Source of the DNA: Stenotrophomonas sp. SAM-B | GTDB lineage: Bacteria > Pseudomonadota > Gammaproteobacteria > Xanthomonadales > Xanthomonadaceae | Reading direction: 5' to 3' | Assembly (NCBI RefSeq): GCF_013387485.1 | Contig: NZ_JABBXB010000006.1 | Span: forward strand, 62,001 to 126,000 | Length of the DNA stretch: 64,000 nt | Part shown: positions 23,636 through 33,254 of the stretch, one piece after another | How positions within the stretch are numbered: position 1 is the first letter of the stretch | Layout of the letters: every line of letters begins with the position of its first letter | The notes under the pieces: generated by a model | What the model was told of the DNA's origin: nothing | Seen by the model: only the letters and a program-made list of their open reading frames with translations | Databases searched by the model: none | Made by a program: the position numbers and the translations under genes

Positions 23636-25792
23636 TTATTTCAGGCCACGATTGACCAGCAGCGGTTCCACCGACGGATCCTTGCCGCGGAACTCGCGGT
23701 ACAGATCGGCCAGCTCCACGCTGTTGCCGCGGGAGAGGATCTTGTCGCGGAACACCTGGCCGTTCTCCGGGGTCAGGCCGCCATTTTCCTTGAACCACTC
23801 GAAGGCGTCATGGTCGAGCACTTCGGCCCAGAAGTAGGCGTAATAGCCGGACGAATACCCGCCACCCCAGATGTGATCGAAGTAGCTGGTGCGGTAGCGC
23901 GGCGGCACCTGCGGCAGGTCGACCTTGAACTTCTTCAGCGCAGCCGCTTCAAACGGCGCGACGTCCTGCAGCTTGGCGTCGGCCGGCTGGGTGTGCCAGG
24001 CCAGGTCGAGCAGTGCGGCCGAGAGGTACTCGGTGGTCGCATAGCCCTGGTTGAAGGTGCGTGCCTTGAGGATCTTGTCGACCAGCGCCTGCGGCATCGG
24101 CTCGCCGGTCTTGTAGTTCTTGGCGTAGTTGGCGAAGACCTTCGGGTCCAGCGCCCAGTGCTCGTTGAACTGCGAGGGGAACTCGACGAAGTCGCGCGAG
24201 GTGCTGGTACCGGCGATGGACGGGTACTTCACCTTCGAGAACATGCCGTGCAGCGCATGGCCGAACTCATGGAACATCGTGGTCACGTCATCGAAGCTCA
24301 GCAGCGCGGGCTGGCCGGCGGCGGGCTTGGTGAAGTTGCACACGTTGTAGACCACCGGCTTGGCACCGGTCAGGCCGTCCTGTTCGACGAACACGTCCAT
24401 CCAGGCGCCACCGGACTTGCTGTCACGCTTGAAGTAGTCGGTGTAGAACAGGGCCAGCGAGGTGCCGTCCTTGTCGAACACTTCGTAGACCTTCATGTCC
24501 GGGTGGTAGGTCGGGATGTCGGTACGCGGCTTGAAGGTGATGCCGTACAGCTGCGTGGCGGCGTAGAAGACGCCGTTCTGCAGCACGTTGTCCATCTCGA
24601 AGTACGGCTTGATCTGCGATTCGTCCAGGTCGTACTGCGCCTTGCGCACCTGTTCGGCGTAGAAGTCCCAATCGGAGGCGGCCAGCTTGAAGCCGCCCTT
24701 CTGTGCGTCGATCACCTTCTGCATTTCGCTGATCTCGCCACGCGCCTTGGCAGTAGCGGCCGGCACGGTGTCGGTCAGCAGCTTGAGCGCGGCGGCCGGA
24801 GTCTTGGCCATCTGGTCGGCCAGGCTGTAGGCGGCGTAGTTCTCGAAGCCGAGCAGCTTGGCCTTCTGCGCGCGCAGCTGGGCCAGGCGCTGGATGGTCT
24901 CGCGGGTGTCGTTGGCGTCGCCCTTCTCGGCACGGGTCTCCGAGGCCTTGAGCACGGCAGCGCGCTGCTCGCGGTCGCTCAGCGAGCCGAGCACCGGCTG
25001 CTGGGTGGTGTTCTGCAGCGGCAGCAGGTACTTGCCGTCGAGGTTGCGGGCCTTGGCATCGGCGGCGGCGGTGTTGATCGCATCCTCGTCCAGGCCGGCC
25101 AGCTTGGCCTTGTCATCGACCACCACGGCACCGGCGGCGGTCGCGGCGACCAGGCGGGTGTGGAACTGCGTGGCCAGCGTGGTTTCTTCCACGTTGAGCT
25201 TGCGCAGCGAGGCCTTGTCGGCATCGTTCAACTGCGCGCCGGCGCGCACGAACTCCTGGTAGTCACGCTCGACCAGGCGCTTCTGCACCGGGTCCAGGCC
25301 CAGCGCATCGCGCTGGTCGTAGATGGTCTTGATGCGGGCGAACAGCTTCGGGTCGAGGTTGATCTCGTCCTGGTGCTCGGCCAGCTTCGGAGCGACTTCT
25401 TCCTGCACCTTCTGGCGTGCATCGTTGGTGTCGGCCTGGACCAGGCCGAAGAAGATGCGCGACACGCGGGTCAGGGTCTCGCCGCTGCGCTCCAGCGCTT
25501 CGATGGTGTTGTCGAAGGTGGCCGGCTCGGGGTTGTCGGCGATCTTGCGGACTTCGGCCAGGTGCTGCTTCATGCCTTCGTTGAAGGCCGGCAGGTAGTC
25601 ACCGTCCTTGATCCTGTCGAACGGCGGCGCCTGGAACGGCAGCGTGCTGGCGCTCAACAGCGGGTTGGCGGAGGCATCGGCCGGCTGCTGGGTCGGCGCG
25701 GGCTGGGTATCGGTCACGGGGGTGGACTCCTTGCCGGAACAGGCCGCCAGCGCCAGGCTGATGGCAGCGGCCAAAACTACGGTACGCGACAT
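23636..25792 (-). CDS. dcp: M3-family zinc oligopeptidase / peptidyl-dipeptidase, lipoprotein form
   Basis: A 718-residue metallopeptidase of the thimet oligopeptidase/Dcp family. The zinc motif is HEFGH at residues 508-512, with the downstream Glu of the family in the following helix region and the signature YSSGYYAYFWAEVL near the C terminus. Dcp removes C-terminal dipeptides from small peptides. The N terminus carries a lipoprotein signal (MSRTVVLAAAISLALAACSG; lipobox LAAC), predicting a membrane-anchored periplasmic enzyme, while E. coli Dcp is soluble. AAGGAG lies eight bases before the ATG. A single gene with its own terminator. Confidence 0.92.
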   Translation of the reverse strand: MSRTVVLAAAISLALAACSGKESTPVTDTQPAPTQQPADASANPLLSASTLPFQAPPFDRIKDGDYLPAFNEGMKQHLAEVRKIADNPEPATFDNTIEALERSGETLTRVSRIFFGLVQADTNDARQKVQEEVAPKLAEHQDEINLDPKLFARIKTIYDQRDALGLDPVQKRLVERDYQEFVRAGAQLNDADKASLRKLNVEETTLATQFHTRLVAATAAGAVVVDDKAKLAGLDEDAINTAAADAKARNLDGKYLLPLQNTTQQPVLGSLSDREQRAAVLKASETRAEKGDANDTRETIQRLAQLRAQKAKLLGFENYAAYSLADQMAKTPAAALKLLTDTVPAATAKARGEISEMQKVIDAQKGGFKLAASDWDFYAEQVRKAQYDLDESQIKPYFEMDNVLQNGVFYAATQLYGITFKPRTDIPTYHPDMKVYEVFDKDGTSLALFYTDYFKRDSKSGGAWMDVFVEQDGLTGAKPVVYNVCNFTKPAAGQPALLSFDDVTTMFHEFGHALHGMFSKVKYPSIAGTSTSRDFVEFPSQFNEHWALDPKVFANYAKNYKTGEPMPQALVDKILKARTFNQGYATTEYLSAALLDLAWHTQPADAKLQDVAPFEAAALKKFKVDLPQVPPRYRTSYFDHIWGGGYSSGYYAYFWAEVLDHDAFEWFKENGGLTPENGQVFRDKILSRGNSVELADLYREFRGKDPSVEPLLVNRGLK

Positions 25793-25938
25793 GAAACGGG
25801 CTCCTTGGATGAGGGCGCGGGATGGAAAATCCCGCAGCCGATCACCCTACTCCCAAAGCCCGCAGGCGGCATGTGCCGGTCGTGGCGCGTGGCTGTGCGG
25901 GCCGTGGGGGCTACCCCGTCCGGCCCGCCCGGCGGCGC

Positions 25939-26541
25939 TCAGACGGTGCCGCGGGTCTTGCCCTGCCAGGGCCGGTAGTACTCGCGGATCGCGGCCATGT
26001 CGGCCACGTCGTTGCCGGTGGGATGAAACAGCGGGCCGATGCCGATGGTCTTTTCCGGGTAGTGGAAATAGGCGGCCAGCACCGGCACGTCGGCCATGCG
26101 CGCGATCTTGAGGAACCCGGCCTTCCAATGCTGCACGGCCTTGCGCGTTCCCTCCGGGGTGATCGCGTACCACAGGCGGTCCGAGCCGCGGATCAGGCTG
26201 ACCGCCTGCTCCACGGTACCCTGCGGCGAACTGCGGTCCAGCGGGATGACGCCGAGCCTGCGCAGCAGCGGGCCCAGCGGCCACCAGAACAGCGAGGCCT
26301 TGCCCAGCACCTTGACCTGCATGCCCAGCGCGATCTTCGCCGCCATGCCCCAGAAGCCGTCCCAGTTGGACGAGTGCGGGGCGATGATGAACACCACTTT
26401 GGGCACATCGGGCAGGGTGCCGGTCACTTTCCAGCCGCCCAGGCGCAGCGTGCAGCGGGCCAGCCAGCGAAGGAAGCGGTTCGGTTTGACCTGCGGCATG
26501 TTCGGCGGAACCACCGGCAACAACGGACTTCGGTTGTTCAA
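25939..26541 (-). CDS. 1-acylglycerol-3-phosphate acyltransferase-like protein
   Basis: A 200-residue PlsC-type acyltransferase. The catalytic H(x4)D motif is HSSNWD (His56, Asp61), followed by the acceptor-binding PEGTR motif. The lone variant Asn and Trp inside the HxxxxD box and the short length put it with the accessory acyltransferases sometimes called DUF-type PlsC homologues, rather than the essential PlsC. It likely acylates a lysophospholipid at the membrane. The gene follows arfB after four bases and is probably cotranscribed with it. Confidence 0.85.
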   Translation of the reverse strand: MNNRSPLLPVVPPNMPQVKPNRFLRWLARCTLRLGGWKVTGTLPDVPKVVFIIAPHSSNWDGFWGMAAKIALGMQVKVLGKASLFWWPLGPLLRRLGVIPLDRSSPQGTVEQAVSLIRGSDRLWYAITPEGTRKAVQHWKAGFLKIARMADVPVLAAYFHYPEKTIGIGPLFHPTGNDVADMAAIREYYRPWQGKTRGTV

Positions 26542-26545
26542 GCAA

Positions 26546-26977
26546 TCACTCCCAATTGCGTGTGGTGCGCCCGCGCTTGATCTGCGCGCGCCCCTTTTTG
26601 GCGTCCAGACGACGCAGTTTCGACCCGTAGGTCGGCTTGGTGGCCACGCGTGCCTTGGGCACGCTCAGCCCCGCCTGGATGAAGGCGGCCAGTCGATCGC
26701 GCGCGTCCTCGCGGTTACGGTCCTGGGTTCGGAAACGCTGTGCATCGATGACCAGCACGCCTTCGCCGGTCATGCGCCGGTCACGGCGGGCCAGCAGGCG
26801 CGCGCGCAACGGCTCGGGCAACGAAGGCGAGCCGGCCACGTCGAAGCGCAGTTCGACGGCGGTGGAGACCTTGTTGACGTTCTGGCCACCGGCGCCACTG
26901 GCGCGCACGAACCGCTCGACGAGTTCCGTGTCCGGAATCGTCAGGTGCGCGCTGATGGTGACTGGCCCGTTGCCCAT
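26546..26977 (-). CDS. arfB: Alternative ribosome-rescue peptidyl-tRNA hydrolase ArfB
   Basis: A 143-residue release-factor-like hydrolase that frees stalled ribosomes. It has the class I release factor GGQ motif (residues 30-32, in SGAGGQNVNKVST) but lacks codon-recognition domains. The C terminus is the basic tail (KPTYGSKLRR, KKGRAQIKRGR) that enters the mRNA channel in ArfB/YaeJ. Starts at ATG 26977; ATG 26986 is an alternative three codons upstream. Confidence 0.94.
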   Translation of the reverse strand: MGNGPVTISAHLTIPDTELVERFVRASGAGGQNVNKVSTAVELRFDVAGSPSLPEPLRARLLARRDRRMTGEGVLVIDAQRFRTQDRNREDARDRLAAFIQAGLSVPKARVATKPTYGSKLRRLDAKKGRAQIKRGRTTRNWE

Positions 26978-27115
26978 GGGCGGCATTGTAAGGGGAGGAC
27001 CCGCCGGCCGGGGGACTGCAACGTGCGTGGATATCGTCGATAACGTCCTCAATTACGGCCTGATGACGCCATCGCAGGTATTCTCCGCAGTCCACGCAAC
27101 GCAGGATGCTCCGCC

Positions 27116-27664
27116 ATGTCCCTGATCCGCCCGATGGCCCGCCGCGGCCTCAGCCGCCTCACTCTGGCCCTGGTCCTGGGCCTGGCCGCGATCGCGCCGG
27201 CCCTGGCCGCACCGCCGTCGGATGCCGACATCAACCGGCTGCTGGCCGCGTCGCGGGCGCAGAGCATGCTCGATACGATGCTGCCGCAGATCGAGGCGAT
27301 GCAGCGCCAGCAGTTCCAGCAGGTGGCGCAGCAGCGTCAGCTGGACGCGACGCAGCAGGCGCAGCTGCAGCGGATCGAGCAGCGGACCAGCCAGACGGTG
27401 CGCCAGGCGCTGTCCTGGAAGGAGCTGCGGCCGATGTACGTGGATCTGTACAAGCAGACCTTCAGCAAGGAAGACGTACTGGCGATGGCCGAGTTCTACG
27501 AGAGCTCGGCCGGGCAGAGTCTGTTGGACAAGACGCCGGCGCTGATGCAGAACGTGATGGTGGCGATCCAGACCAAGATGCAGCCGCTGTTCGTGGATCT
27601 GCAGAAAGACCTGGAGGCGATCGTGAATGAGCCGGCGCCGGCGGCCGCGCCCGCCAGGAAGTAA
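27116..27664 (+). CDS. Periplasmic DUF2059-domain protein
   Basis: A 182-residue exported protein with a signal peptide ending about residue 32 (LALVLGLAAIAPALA). A helical, Gln-rich middle follows, then the DUF2059 block ELRPMYVDLYKQTFSKEDV and MAEFYESSAGQSLL. DUF2059 proteins have no established function. The tail is Ala/Pro-rich (EPAPAAAPARK). No operon partner is evident; a REP palindrome sits directly after the stop. Confidence 0.85.
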   Translation: MSLIRPMARRGLSRLTLALVLGLAAIAPALAAPPSDADINRLLAASRAQSMLDTMLPQIEAMQRQQFQQVAQQRQLDATQQAQLQRIEQRTSQTVRQALSWKELRPMYVDLYKQTFSKEDVLAMAEFYESSAGQSLLDKTPALMQNVMVAIQTKMQPLFVDLQKDLEAIVNEPAPAAAPARK

Positions 27665-27667
27665 CCG

Positions 27668-27689
27668 GTAGGGCCGACCGTTGGTCGGC
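27668..27689 (+). repeat. REP/SMAG-like palindrome
   Basis: GTAG followed by a 7-bp stem, GCCGACC GTT GGTCGGC, between the convergent DUF2059 and pseudouridine synthase genes. Confidence 0.75.
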
Positions 27690-27708
27690 TATCGCGCGGC
27701 ATCAGGCG

Positions 27709-28416
27709 TCAGGCGAGTTCCCAGCCAAACAGATCCATGGCCTTGCGGAACTCGCCGTCCACCGGCGCGCTGATGTCCATCGGCGTGCCATCCGGATGCG
27801 GGAAGCGCAGGCGCTCGGCGTGCAGGAGCATGCGGTGGATGCCCTGCATGCGGAAGCTGCGGTTGTGGCGGCCGTCGCCGTGGCTGGTGTCGCCGATCAG
27901 GTGATGCGAGAGGTGCTTGAGGTGGCGGCGGATCTGGCGGAAGCGGCCGGTCTGCGGCTGGCAGCGCAGCAGGGCGTAGCGTGAGGTCTCGAACTCGCCC
28001 ATCGGTATCGCGATCTCGCCCACGGCCACGCGCTGGAAGTGGGTGATCGCCTGCTTCTTGACCGGTTTGCCGGGGCCGCCATCGAGGTCGTGGTCGACGG
28101 TGAAAGCGTCTTCGGCCGGCCAGCCGCGGCATATCGCGAGGTAATCCTTGGTGACGTCGCCGCCCATCAGCGATTTGCCGAGCACGCTGGCGCTGTCGCG
28201 ATCAAAGGCGAGCAGCAGGCAGCCGCTGGTGGCGCGGTCCAAGCGGTGGACGAGGAAGATCGGCTTGCCGAGCTGTTCGCGCAGGCGGTCGGCGAGGAAG
28301 TCGTCTTCGCCCCGGGCGAGCTTGCTGTCGTGGACCATCAACCCGGCGGGCTTGTTGACCACGGCAAGCTGGGCGTCCAGATACAGCAGCTGCAGGGGGG
28401 GAAGGAGGGCGCTCAT
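27709..28416 (-). CDS. truC: RluA-family pseudouridine synthase (TruC-like)
   Basis: A 235-residue synthase that isomerises uridine in RNA. The catalytic Asp is Asp60 in [20 protein letters not shown] and [13 protein letters not shown] are the other family motifs. The lack of an S4 domain and the length suggest TruC, which modifies U65 of tRNA, but other RluA members are possible. The ATG at 28416 overlaps the ubiB stop by four bases (ATGA), making it the last gene of ubiJ-ubiB-truC. Confidence 0.88.
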   Translation of the reverse strand: MSALLPPLQLLYLDAQLAVVNKPAGLMVHDSKLARGEDDFLADRLREQLGKPIFLVHRLDRATSGCLLLAFDRDSASVLGKSLMGGDVTKDYLAICRGWPAEDAFTVDHDLDGGPGKPVKKQAITHFQRVAVGEIAIPMGEFETSRYALLRCQPQTGRFRQIRRHLKHLSHHLIGDTSHGDGRHNRSFRMQGIHRMLLHAERLRFPHPDGTPMDISAPVDGEFRKAMDLFGWELA

Positions 28417-30071
28417 CGGCGCCACCAGGCACTGGCCAGCGAGAACACGCCCGCCGCGCCGGTCACCCAGCTCCACACCGGGGCATCGCCGAAGTACCAG
28501 CCCCCCGGCTGCAGGCCATACAGCACCGCGGCGACGATCATCAGGCCGACGCCGGCGATCGCGGCCACCGCGCGCTTCTGCAGTTTCTGCACGCTGACAT
28601 TCAGCGCCGCCAGATCGCGCGAGCGCATCGACAGTTCGTGGTCGCCTTCCACCTGCTGGCGCAGCCAGGCGTGGACCAGGCGCGGCATGTCCGGCGTATG
28701 CGTCATGATCTCGGGCAGGCGCTTGCGCACTTCCTTGAGCACGCGGCGCGGGCTGTAGCGCTCGCGCAGGATGCGTTCCAGCACCGGCCGCGCGACCGCC
28801 CAGATGTCCAGCTCGGGATCGAGCTGACGGCCGACGCCTTCGATGTTGAGCAGGGTCTTCTGCAGCAGGATCAGCTGCGGCTGCAACGTGAGCTCGTAGC
28901 GCTGGGCCACGCGGAACAGCTTGATCAGCACCTCGGCCAGCGAGATCTGCGACAGCGGGCGGGTGAAATAGGGTTCGCACACCGAACGCGCGGCGGCTTC
29001 GAGTTCATCGATGCGCACGTTGCTGGGCATCCAGCCGGCTTCGACATGCAGCGCGGCCATGCGCCGGTAATCCTTGTTGAAGATGGCCATGAAGTTCTCG
29101 GCCAGGTAGTACTGATCTTCTTCGGAGAGCTGGCCCATGATGCCGAAGTCCAGCGCGATGAAGCGCGGGTTGTCGCGGCGCGCCGGATCGGTGTCGACCC
29201 AGATGTTGCCGGCATGCGCATCGGCGTGGAAGAAATTGTCGCGGAACACCTGGGTGTAGAACACCCGCACGCCCTTGGCGGCCAGCGCCTTGCGGTCGAT
29301 GCCGGCCTTGTCCAGCGCGACGATGTCGTCGGAGGGAATGCCCCACACGCGCTCCAGGGTCAGCGCGCGCTCGGCGGTGTGACTCCAGACCACCTCGGGA
29401 ACATACAGATCGTCCGAGTCCATCCAGAACCGGCGCAGCACACTGGCATTGGCGCCTTCGCGCTGCAGGTCCAGCTCGGCGGCCAGGGTGTTCTCGACCT
29501 CGGCGACCACTTCGCGCGGGCGGATCTTGTCGGCGCGCGGGTGGGCGCGCTCGATCAGCGCGGCGGCCGACTTCAGCAGCGCGATGTCCGCGTCGATCTG
29601 CTTTTCAATGTCGGGGCGCAGCACCTTGACCACCACCTGGCGGCCGTCGGCGAGCGTGGCCGCGTGCACCTGTGCGATCGAGGCCGAGGCCAGCGGCTGC
29701 AGGTCGAAGCTGGCGAACGCTTCGCTGACCGGGCGGCCGAGCGCGCGCTCGACGATGGCCTGCGCGGTGGCGCCGTCGAACGGCTTGACCCGGTCCTGCA
29801 GCAGGGTGAGTTCGTTGGCCACGTCGGCCGGGATGAGGTCACGGCGGGTCGAGAGGATCTGCCCGAACTTGACGAAGATCGGGCCGAGGTCCTGCAGCGC
29901 CAGGCGCAGGCGGGCCCCGCGCGACTGTGCGGCGATGTCGGCCGAGGCACGCGGCACGAACGGCTTGGCCAGGCGCAGCCAGCGCTCGGCCGGGGTGCCC
30001 TGGAGCAGATCGTCGAGGCGGTAGCGCAGGATGATGCGGCCGATGCGGCTGGCCCGGAAGATCGCCTTCAT
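28413..30071 (-). CDS. ubiB: Ubiquinone biosynthesis kinase-like protein UbiB
   Basis: A 552-residue atypical kinase of the ABC1/ADCK family, required for ubiquinone synthesis. The KxGQ motif of the family appears as [14 protein letters not shown], the nucleotide region as [11 protein letters not shown] and KVLRP, the catalytic loop as FHADAHAGN and the metal Asp as [10 protein letters not shown]. Two C-terminal membrane helices ([19 protein letters not shown] and a last one) anchor it. It overlaps ubiJ and truC by four bases each. UbiE, often upstream in other bacteria, is absent here. Confidence 0.96.
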   Translation of the reverse strand: MKAIFRASRIGRIILRYRLDDLLQGTPAERWLRLAKPFVPRASADIAAQSRGARLRLALQDLGPIFVKFGQILSTRRDLIPADVANELTLLQDRVKPFDGATAQAIVERALGRPVSEAFASFDLQPLASASIAQVHAATLADGRQVVVKVLRPDIEKQIDADIALLKSAAALIERAHPRADKIRPREVVAEVENTLAAELDLQREGANASVLRRFWMDSDDLYVPEVVWSHTAERALTLERVWGIPSDDIVALDKAGIDRKALAAKGVRVFYTQVFRDNFFHADAHAGNIWVDTDPARRDNPRFIALDFGIMGQLSEEDQYYLAENFMAIFNKDYRRMAALHVEAGWMPSNVRIDELEAAARSVCEPYFTRPLSQISLAEVLIKLFRVAQRYELTLQPQLILLQKTLLNIEGVGRQLDPELDIWAVARPVLERILRERYSPRRVLKEVRKRLPEIMTHTPDMPRLVHAWLRQQVEGDHELSMRSRDLAALNVSVQKLQKRAVAAIAGVGLMIVAAVLYGLQPGGWYFGDAPVWSWVTGAAGVFSLASAWWRR

Positions 30072-30709
30072 GCGCCCACCTGCCGCAGGCGCTGCACGCG
30101 CACGGCCAAGCGTTCGACGTCATCACGCATCACGTCCACATCGTCGTGGAAGGCATCCAGTTCTGCTCGCGGTACCACGTCGCGCGACTCCTCGGTGACA
30201 AATTCAGCGGCGCTGTGCGCCAGGTCGGACGCGCCGCGGCGGGCGTGCTGCAGGGCCGAGCGCAGGGCGTTGGCGATCTGCACGCCCATCACCTCGCCGA
30301 ACACGCGCACGAACGGCTGCTGCCAGTCCGGATCGAAACGGGTCGCCAGCTGCTGCAGGCGGCGGGCCAGCTCGGCATCGCCGGAGACCTTGACCCGCCC
30401 GGCCGGCGCGTCGCCGCCGCGGCGTGCGTTGGCCAGGAACGGCAACTGGGCCAGCACCCCGCCCAGCGTGCTGCGCACGGCCAGGTCCGGCTCCTGCTGC
30501 GGATCGACCGGACCGACCGTGAGGCGTTCACCGTCCACCCCGATCCGCATCGCCAGCGCGGGCGATTCCAGGGTCAGGGCGATGTGGCGGCCATCCAGCG
30601 CGGCCAGCGCGCTGCGGGTGTCCGGGTCCAGCGCCAGCGCACGGTTGAGCGTGAGCTGCAGCGCATTGCCGGCCAGCGGCTTGAGGGAAGAGAGCAGGGA
30701 ACGGGCCAT
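30068..30709 (-). CDS. ubiJ: Ubiquinone biosynthesis accessory factor UbiJ
   Basis: A 213-residue SCP2-domain protein. UbiJ binds the hydrophobic ubiquinone intermediates in the soluble Ubi complex. The SCP2 fold covers about residues 15-115 ([32 protein letters not shown]), followed by a helical C terminus ending in a likely coiled coil ([20 protein letters not shown]). It overlaps ubiB by ATGA. Confidence 0.93.
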   Translation of the reverse strand: MARSLLSSLKPLAGNALQLTLNRALALDPDTRSALAALDGRHIALTLESPALAMRIGVDGERLTVGPVDPQQEPDLAVRSTLGGVLAQLPFLANARRGGDAPAGRVKVSGDAELARRLQQLATRFDPDWQQPFVRVFGEVMGVQIANALRSALQHARRGASDLAHSAAEFVTEESRDVVPRAELDAFHDDVDVMRDDVERLAVRVQRLRQVGA

Positions 30710-30836
30710 CAGCGCATTCTACCGCGCCCCCTTGAACGACGGGCGGCGAGCGCGACGACACGGCAGAGGGTGTTTGCCGGGCACCGACTCGGTTCATGCT
30801 ATGGCTCCCAACACAGCGGCAGGAGCGGCAACAGGC

Positions 30837-31943
30837 ATGGGCAAGACCCGGGTAGGCATCATCTTCGGCGGCCGGTCGGCCGAGCACGAGGTTTCGCTGC
30901 AGTCGGCGAATAACATTCTCGATGCCTTGGACAAGGAGCGTTTCGAAGTCAGCCTGATCGGCATCGACAAGCAGGGCCAGTGGCACGTCAGCGACCCGCA
31001 TGACTTCCTGCTCAACGCGGGCGATCCGGCACGGATCGCATTGCACCGCTCGGGCAATGCGGTGGCGGTGCGGCCGGGCCTGGAGCGCCAGCAGCTGGTC
31101 CCGACCGACCCGGCCACCGCGCTGGAGCAGATCGACGTGGTGTTCCCGATCGTGCACGGCACGCTGGGCGAGGATGGCTCGCTGCAGGGCCTGCTGCGCA
31201 TGGCCAACCTGCCCTTCGTCGGCTCCGGCGTGCTGGGCTCGGCGGTGGCGATGGACAAGGACGTGGCCAAGCGCCTGCTGCGCGATGCCGGGCTGGCGGT
31301 AGCGCCGTTCGCCTGCTTCAACCGGGTCACTGCGGCCCGGGCCGATTACACCGCGCTGGTTGCCGAGCTGGGCACGCCGCTGTTCGTGAAGCCGGCCAAC
31401 CAGGGCTCCTCGGTGGGCGTGAGCAAGGTGCGTACCGAAGCCGAATTCCATGCCGCGCTCGCGCTGGCACTCTCGTTCGATCACAAGGCGCTGGTGGAAT
31501 CGGCGATCGACGGCCGCGAGATCGAATGCGCGGTGCTGGGCAACGAGCACCCCGAAGCCAGCGTCTGTGGCGAGGTGGTCGTGCACGATGATTTCTATTC
31601 CTACGACACCAAGTACATCAGCGAAAACGGTGCGGACATCGTGGTGCCGGCGGCGATCACGGCGGCGCAGCAGGCCCGCATCCGGGACATCGCGGTGCAG
31701 GCCTACCAGGCGCTGGACTGTGCCGGCCTGGCCCGGGTGGATGTGTTCCTGACGCCGGCCGGTGAGGTGGTGATCAATGAGATCAACACGCTGCCCGGCT
31801 TCACCCGCATCAGCATGTACCCGAAGCTGTGGGCGGCCAGCGGCCTGGATTACACCGCGCTGATCACGCGGCTGCTGGAGCTGGCGATGGCCCGGCATGC
31901 GCATGAGCGCGATCTGCAGAGCTCCATCGCAACGACGGCCTGA
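30837..31943 (+). CDS. ddl: D-alanine--D-alanine ligase
   Basis: A 368-residue ATP-grasp ligase that makes D-Ala-D-Ala for peptidoglycan. Motifs include [16 protein letters not shown] at the N terminus, [32 protein letters not shown] and the C-terminal [23 protein letters not shown] lies 11 bases before ATG 30837, and Xanthomonas Ddl starts at the same point; the ATG at 30801 has no ribosome site. It is outside the murein (mra/dcw) cluster, so a DdlA-type or the only copy. Confidence 0.96.
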   Translation: MGKTRVGIIFGGRSAEHEVSLQSANNILDALDKERFEVSLIGIDKQGQWHVSDPHDFLLNAGDPARIALHRSGNAVAVRPGLERQQLVPTDPATALEQIDVVFPIVHGTLGEDGSLQGLLRMANLPFVGSGVLGSAVAMDKDVAKRLLRDAGLAVAPFACFNRVTAARADYTALVAELGTPLFVKPANQGSSVGVSKVRTEAEFHAALALALSFDHKALVESAIDGREIECAVLGNEHPEASVCGEVVVHDDFYSYDTKYISENGADIVVPAAITAAQQARIRDIAVQAYQALDCAGLARVDVFLTPAGEVVINEINTLPGFTRISMYPKLWAASGLDYTALITRLLELAMARHAHERDLQSSIATTA

Positions 31944-31980
31944 GCATCGTTGCCGATGTCAGGCCGTCATGGTTTCCGCT

Positions 31981-32018
31981 GCGCGTCCCACGCCGGAGAG
32001 AGGTGGCGTGGGACGCGC
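31981..32018. terminator. Perfect 14-bp inverted repeat between ddl and DUF1328
   Basis: GCGCGTCCCACGCC and its exact complement GGCGTGGGACGCGC, separated by 10 bases. It lies between convergent genes and could end both transcripts, but neither strand shows a good T-run, so its role is uncertain. Confidence 0.55.
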
Positions 32019-32024
32019 GGGACA

Positions 32025-32180
32025 CTAGGTCCGCTTGCGGAACATCGACACCACCGCCAGGATCAGGAACACGACGAACAGGATCCAGGCGACGTTGCTG
32101 GCGGCGCCGGCAATGCCCGAGAAACCAAGTACCGCCGCGATGATGGCGATGACAAAAAAGATGACGGCGTAATGCAGCAT
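32025..32180 (-). CDS. Small DUF1328 (YtjA-type) membrane protein
   Basis: A 51-residue protein consisting of two membrane helices joined by a Gly/Ala turn: [19 protein letters not shown], then a short linker, then [13 protein letters not shown] and the cationic end SMFRKRT. This is the exact plan of DUF1328 proteins, which are of unknown function and often appear in stress and envelope gene sets. GAGGG lies five bases before the ATG at 32180. Confidence 0.9.
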   Translation of the reverse strand: MLHYAVIFFVIAIIAAVLGFSGIAGAASNVAWILFVVFLILAVVSMFRKRT

Positions 32181-32243
32181 GTCGACCCTCGCGTTGATGC
32201 GTGCCGGAGTTGGCGTGGGGCCATGTTCACCAACCTGCGGTGT

Positions 32244-33254
32244 TCAGGGAGTGATGGATTCCTGTGCGTTCGATGAAGATCCCAGCCGGGCCAGCCCTTC
32301 TTCGATGCTGACCCGGGGCACATAGCCGAAGTCGCGGCGCGCCGGCTCCATGCTGTACCAGTGCGGGGTGCACAGCTGCTCGGCCAGGAAGCGGGTCATC
32401 GGCGGCTCGCCACGCAGGCGCAACAGCGGCCACAACCGCTCGCAGACCGCGCCGATCCGGTAGGCCGCCTTGAAGCTGATCGACTTCGTCACCGGCGGGG
32501 CATCCACCGCGGCCAGCAGCTTGTTGAGCAGCGCGCGCATCGGCAGCGGCTCGCCGTTGGAAATGAAATAGGCCTTGCCGGCGCAGGCCGCCCCCGGCGC
32601 GAGGTGCTCCAGGGCCAGGAAATGGGCGAGCGCGGCGTTGTCGATGTAGGTGGTGTCGACCTTGTTCTGGCCGTCACCGACGAAGCGCAGGCGGCCGGCG
32701 CGGGCACGCTCGGCCAGGCGTGGCACCAGCTGCTGGTCGCCCGGGCCCCAGATCAGCCGGGGGCGCAGCGCGATGGTGGCCAGGCGTGCATCGTTGGCCA
32801 CCAGCACGCGCTGTTCGGCGATGGCCTTGGTGGCCGCGTACGGTGCCTGGAAGTTCTCGCCGTAAGGCACCTCGTCCGCGCCCAGCCCTTCGACCGGGTG
32901 GGTGGCGCGGTGGGTCACGCTGGGCGTGGAGGTGTAGACCAGCCTGCCGACGCCGTGCGCACGGCAGGCCGCGATGACGTTGTCGGTACCGACCACGTTG
33001 GCCTGGTGGTAGCTGTCATAGCTGCCCCAGGCACCGGCCTTGGCCCCGTTATGGAAGACCGCATCGACCCCGGCCACCGCGTGCATCACCGCCTGCGCAT
33101 CGGCCAGGTCACCGCGGATCTGGCCCACCCCCATCGCCTGCAACGCGGGATAGTGGCCCCGGTTGAACGCCAGCACCTGGTGGCCGCGCTCGATCAGCCC
33201 CTTGCACAGGGCCTGGCCGAGGAATCCACCGCCGCCGGTCACGAGGATCTTCAT
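32244..33254 (-). CDS. oleD: NAD(P)-dependent 2-alkyl-3-oxoalkanoate reductase OleD
   Basis: A 336-residue extended SDR that reduces the 2-alkyl-3-keto acid made by OleA to a 2-alkyl-3-hydroxy acid. The nucleotide-binding loop is GGGGFLGQ at the N terminus; the active-site Tyr/Lys pair appears in YAATKA. Last gene of the ole cluster; its ATG overlaps the oleC stop (ATGA). The reading of substrate comes from its position beside oleA, oleB and oleC. Confidence 0.93.
   Translation of the reverse strand: MKILVTGGGGFLGQALCKGLIERGHQVLAFNRGHYPALQAMGVGQIRGDLADAQAVMHAVAGVDAVFHNGAKAGAWGSYDSYHQANVVGTDNVIAACRAHGVGRLVYTSTPSVTHRATHPVEGLGADEVPYGENFQAPYAATKAIAEQRVLVANDARLATIALRPRLIWGPGDQQLVPRLAERARAGRLRFVGDGQNKVDTTYIDNAALAHFLALEHLAPGAACAGKAYFISNGEPLPMRALLNKLLAAVDAPPVTKSISFKAAYRIGAVCERLWPLLRLRGEPPMTRFLAEQLCTPHWYSMEPARRDFGYVPRVSIEEGLARLGSSSNAQESITP

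Noticed and set aside
28638..30836. In-frame 5' extension of ddl through the ubiB-ubiJ region
   Set aside because: The extension is antisense to ubiB and ubiJ; ATG 30837 has a ribosome site and the conserved ddl start.
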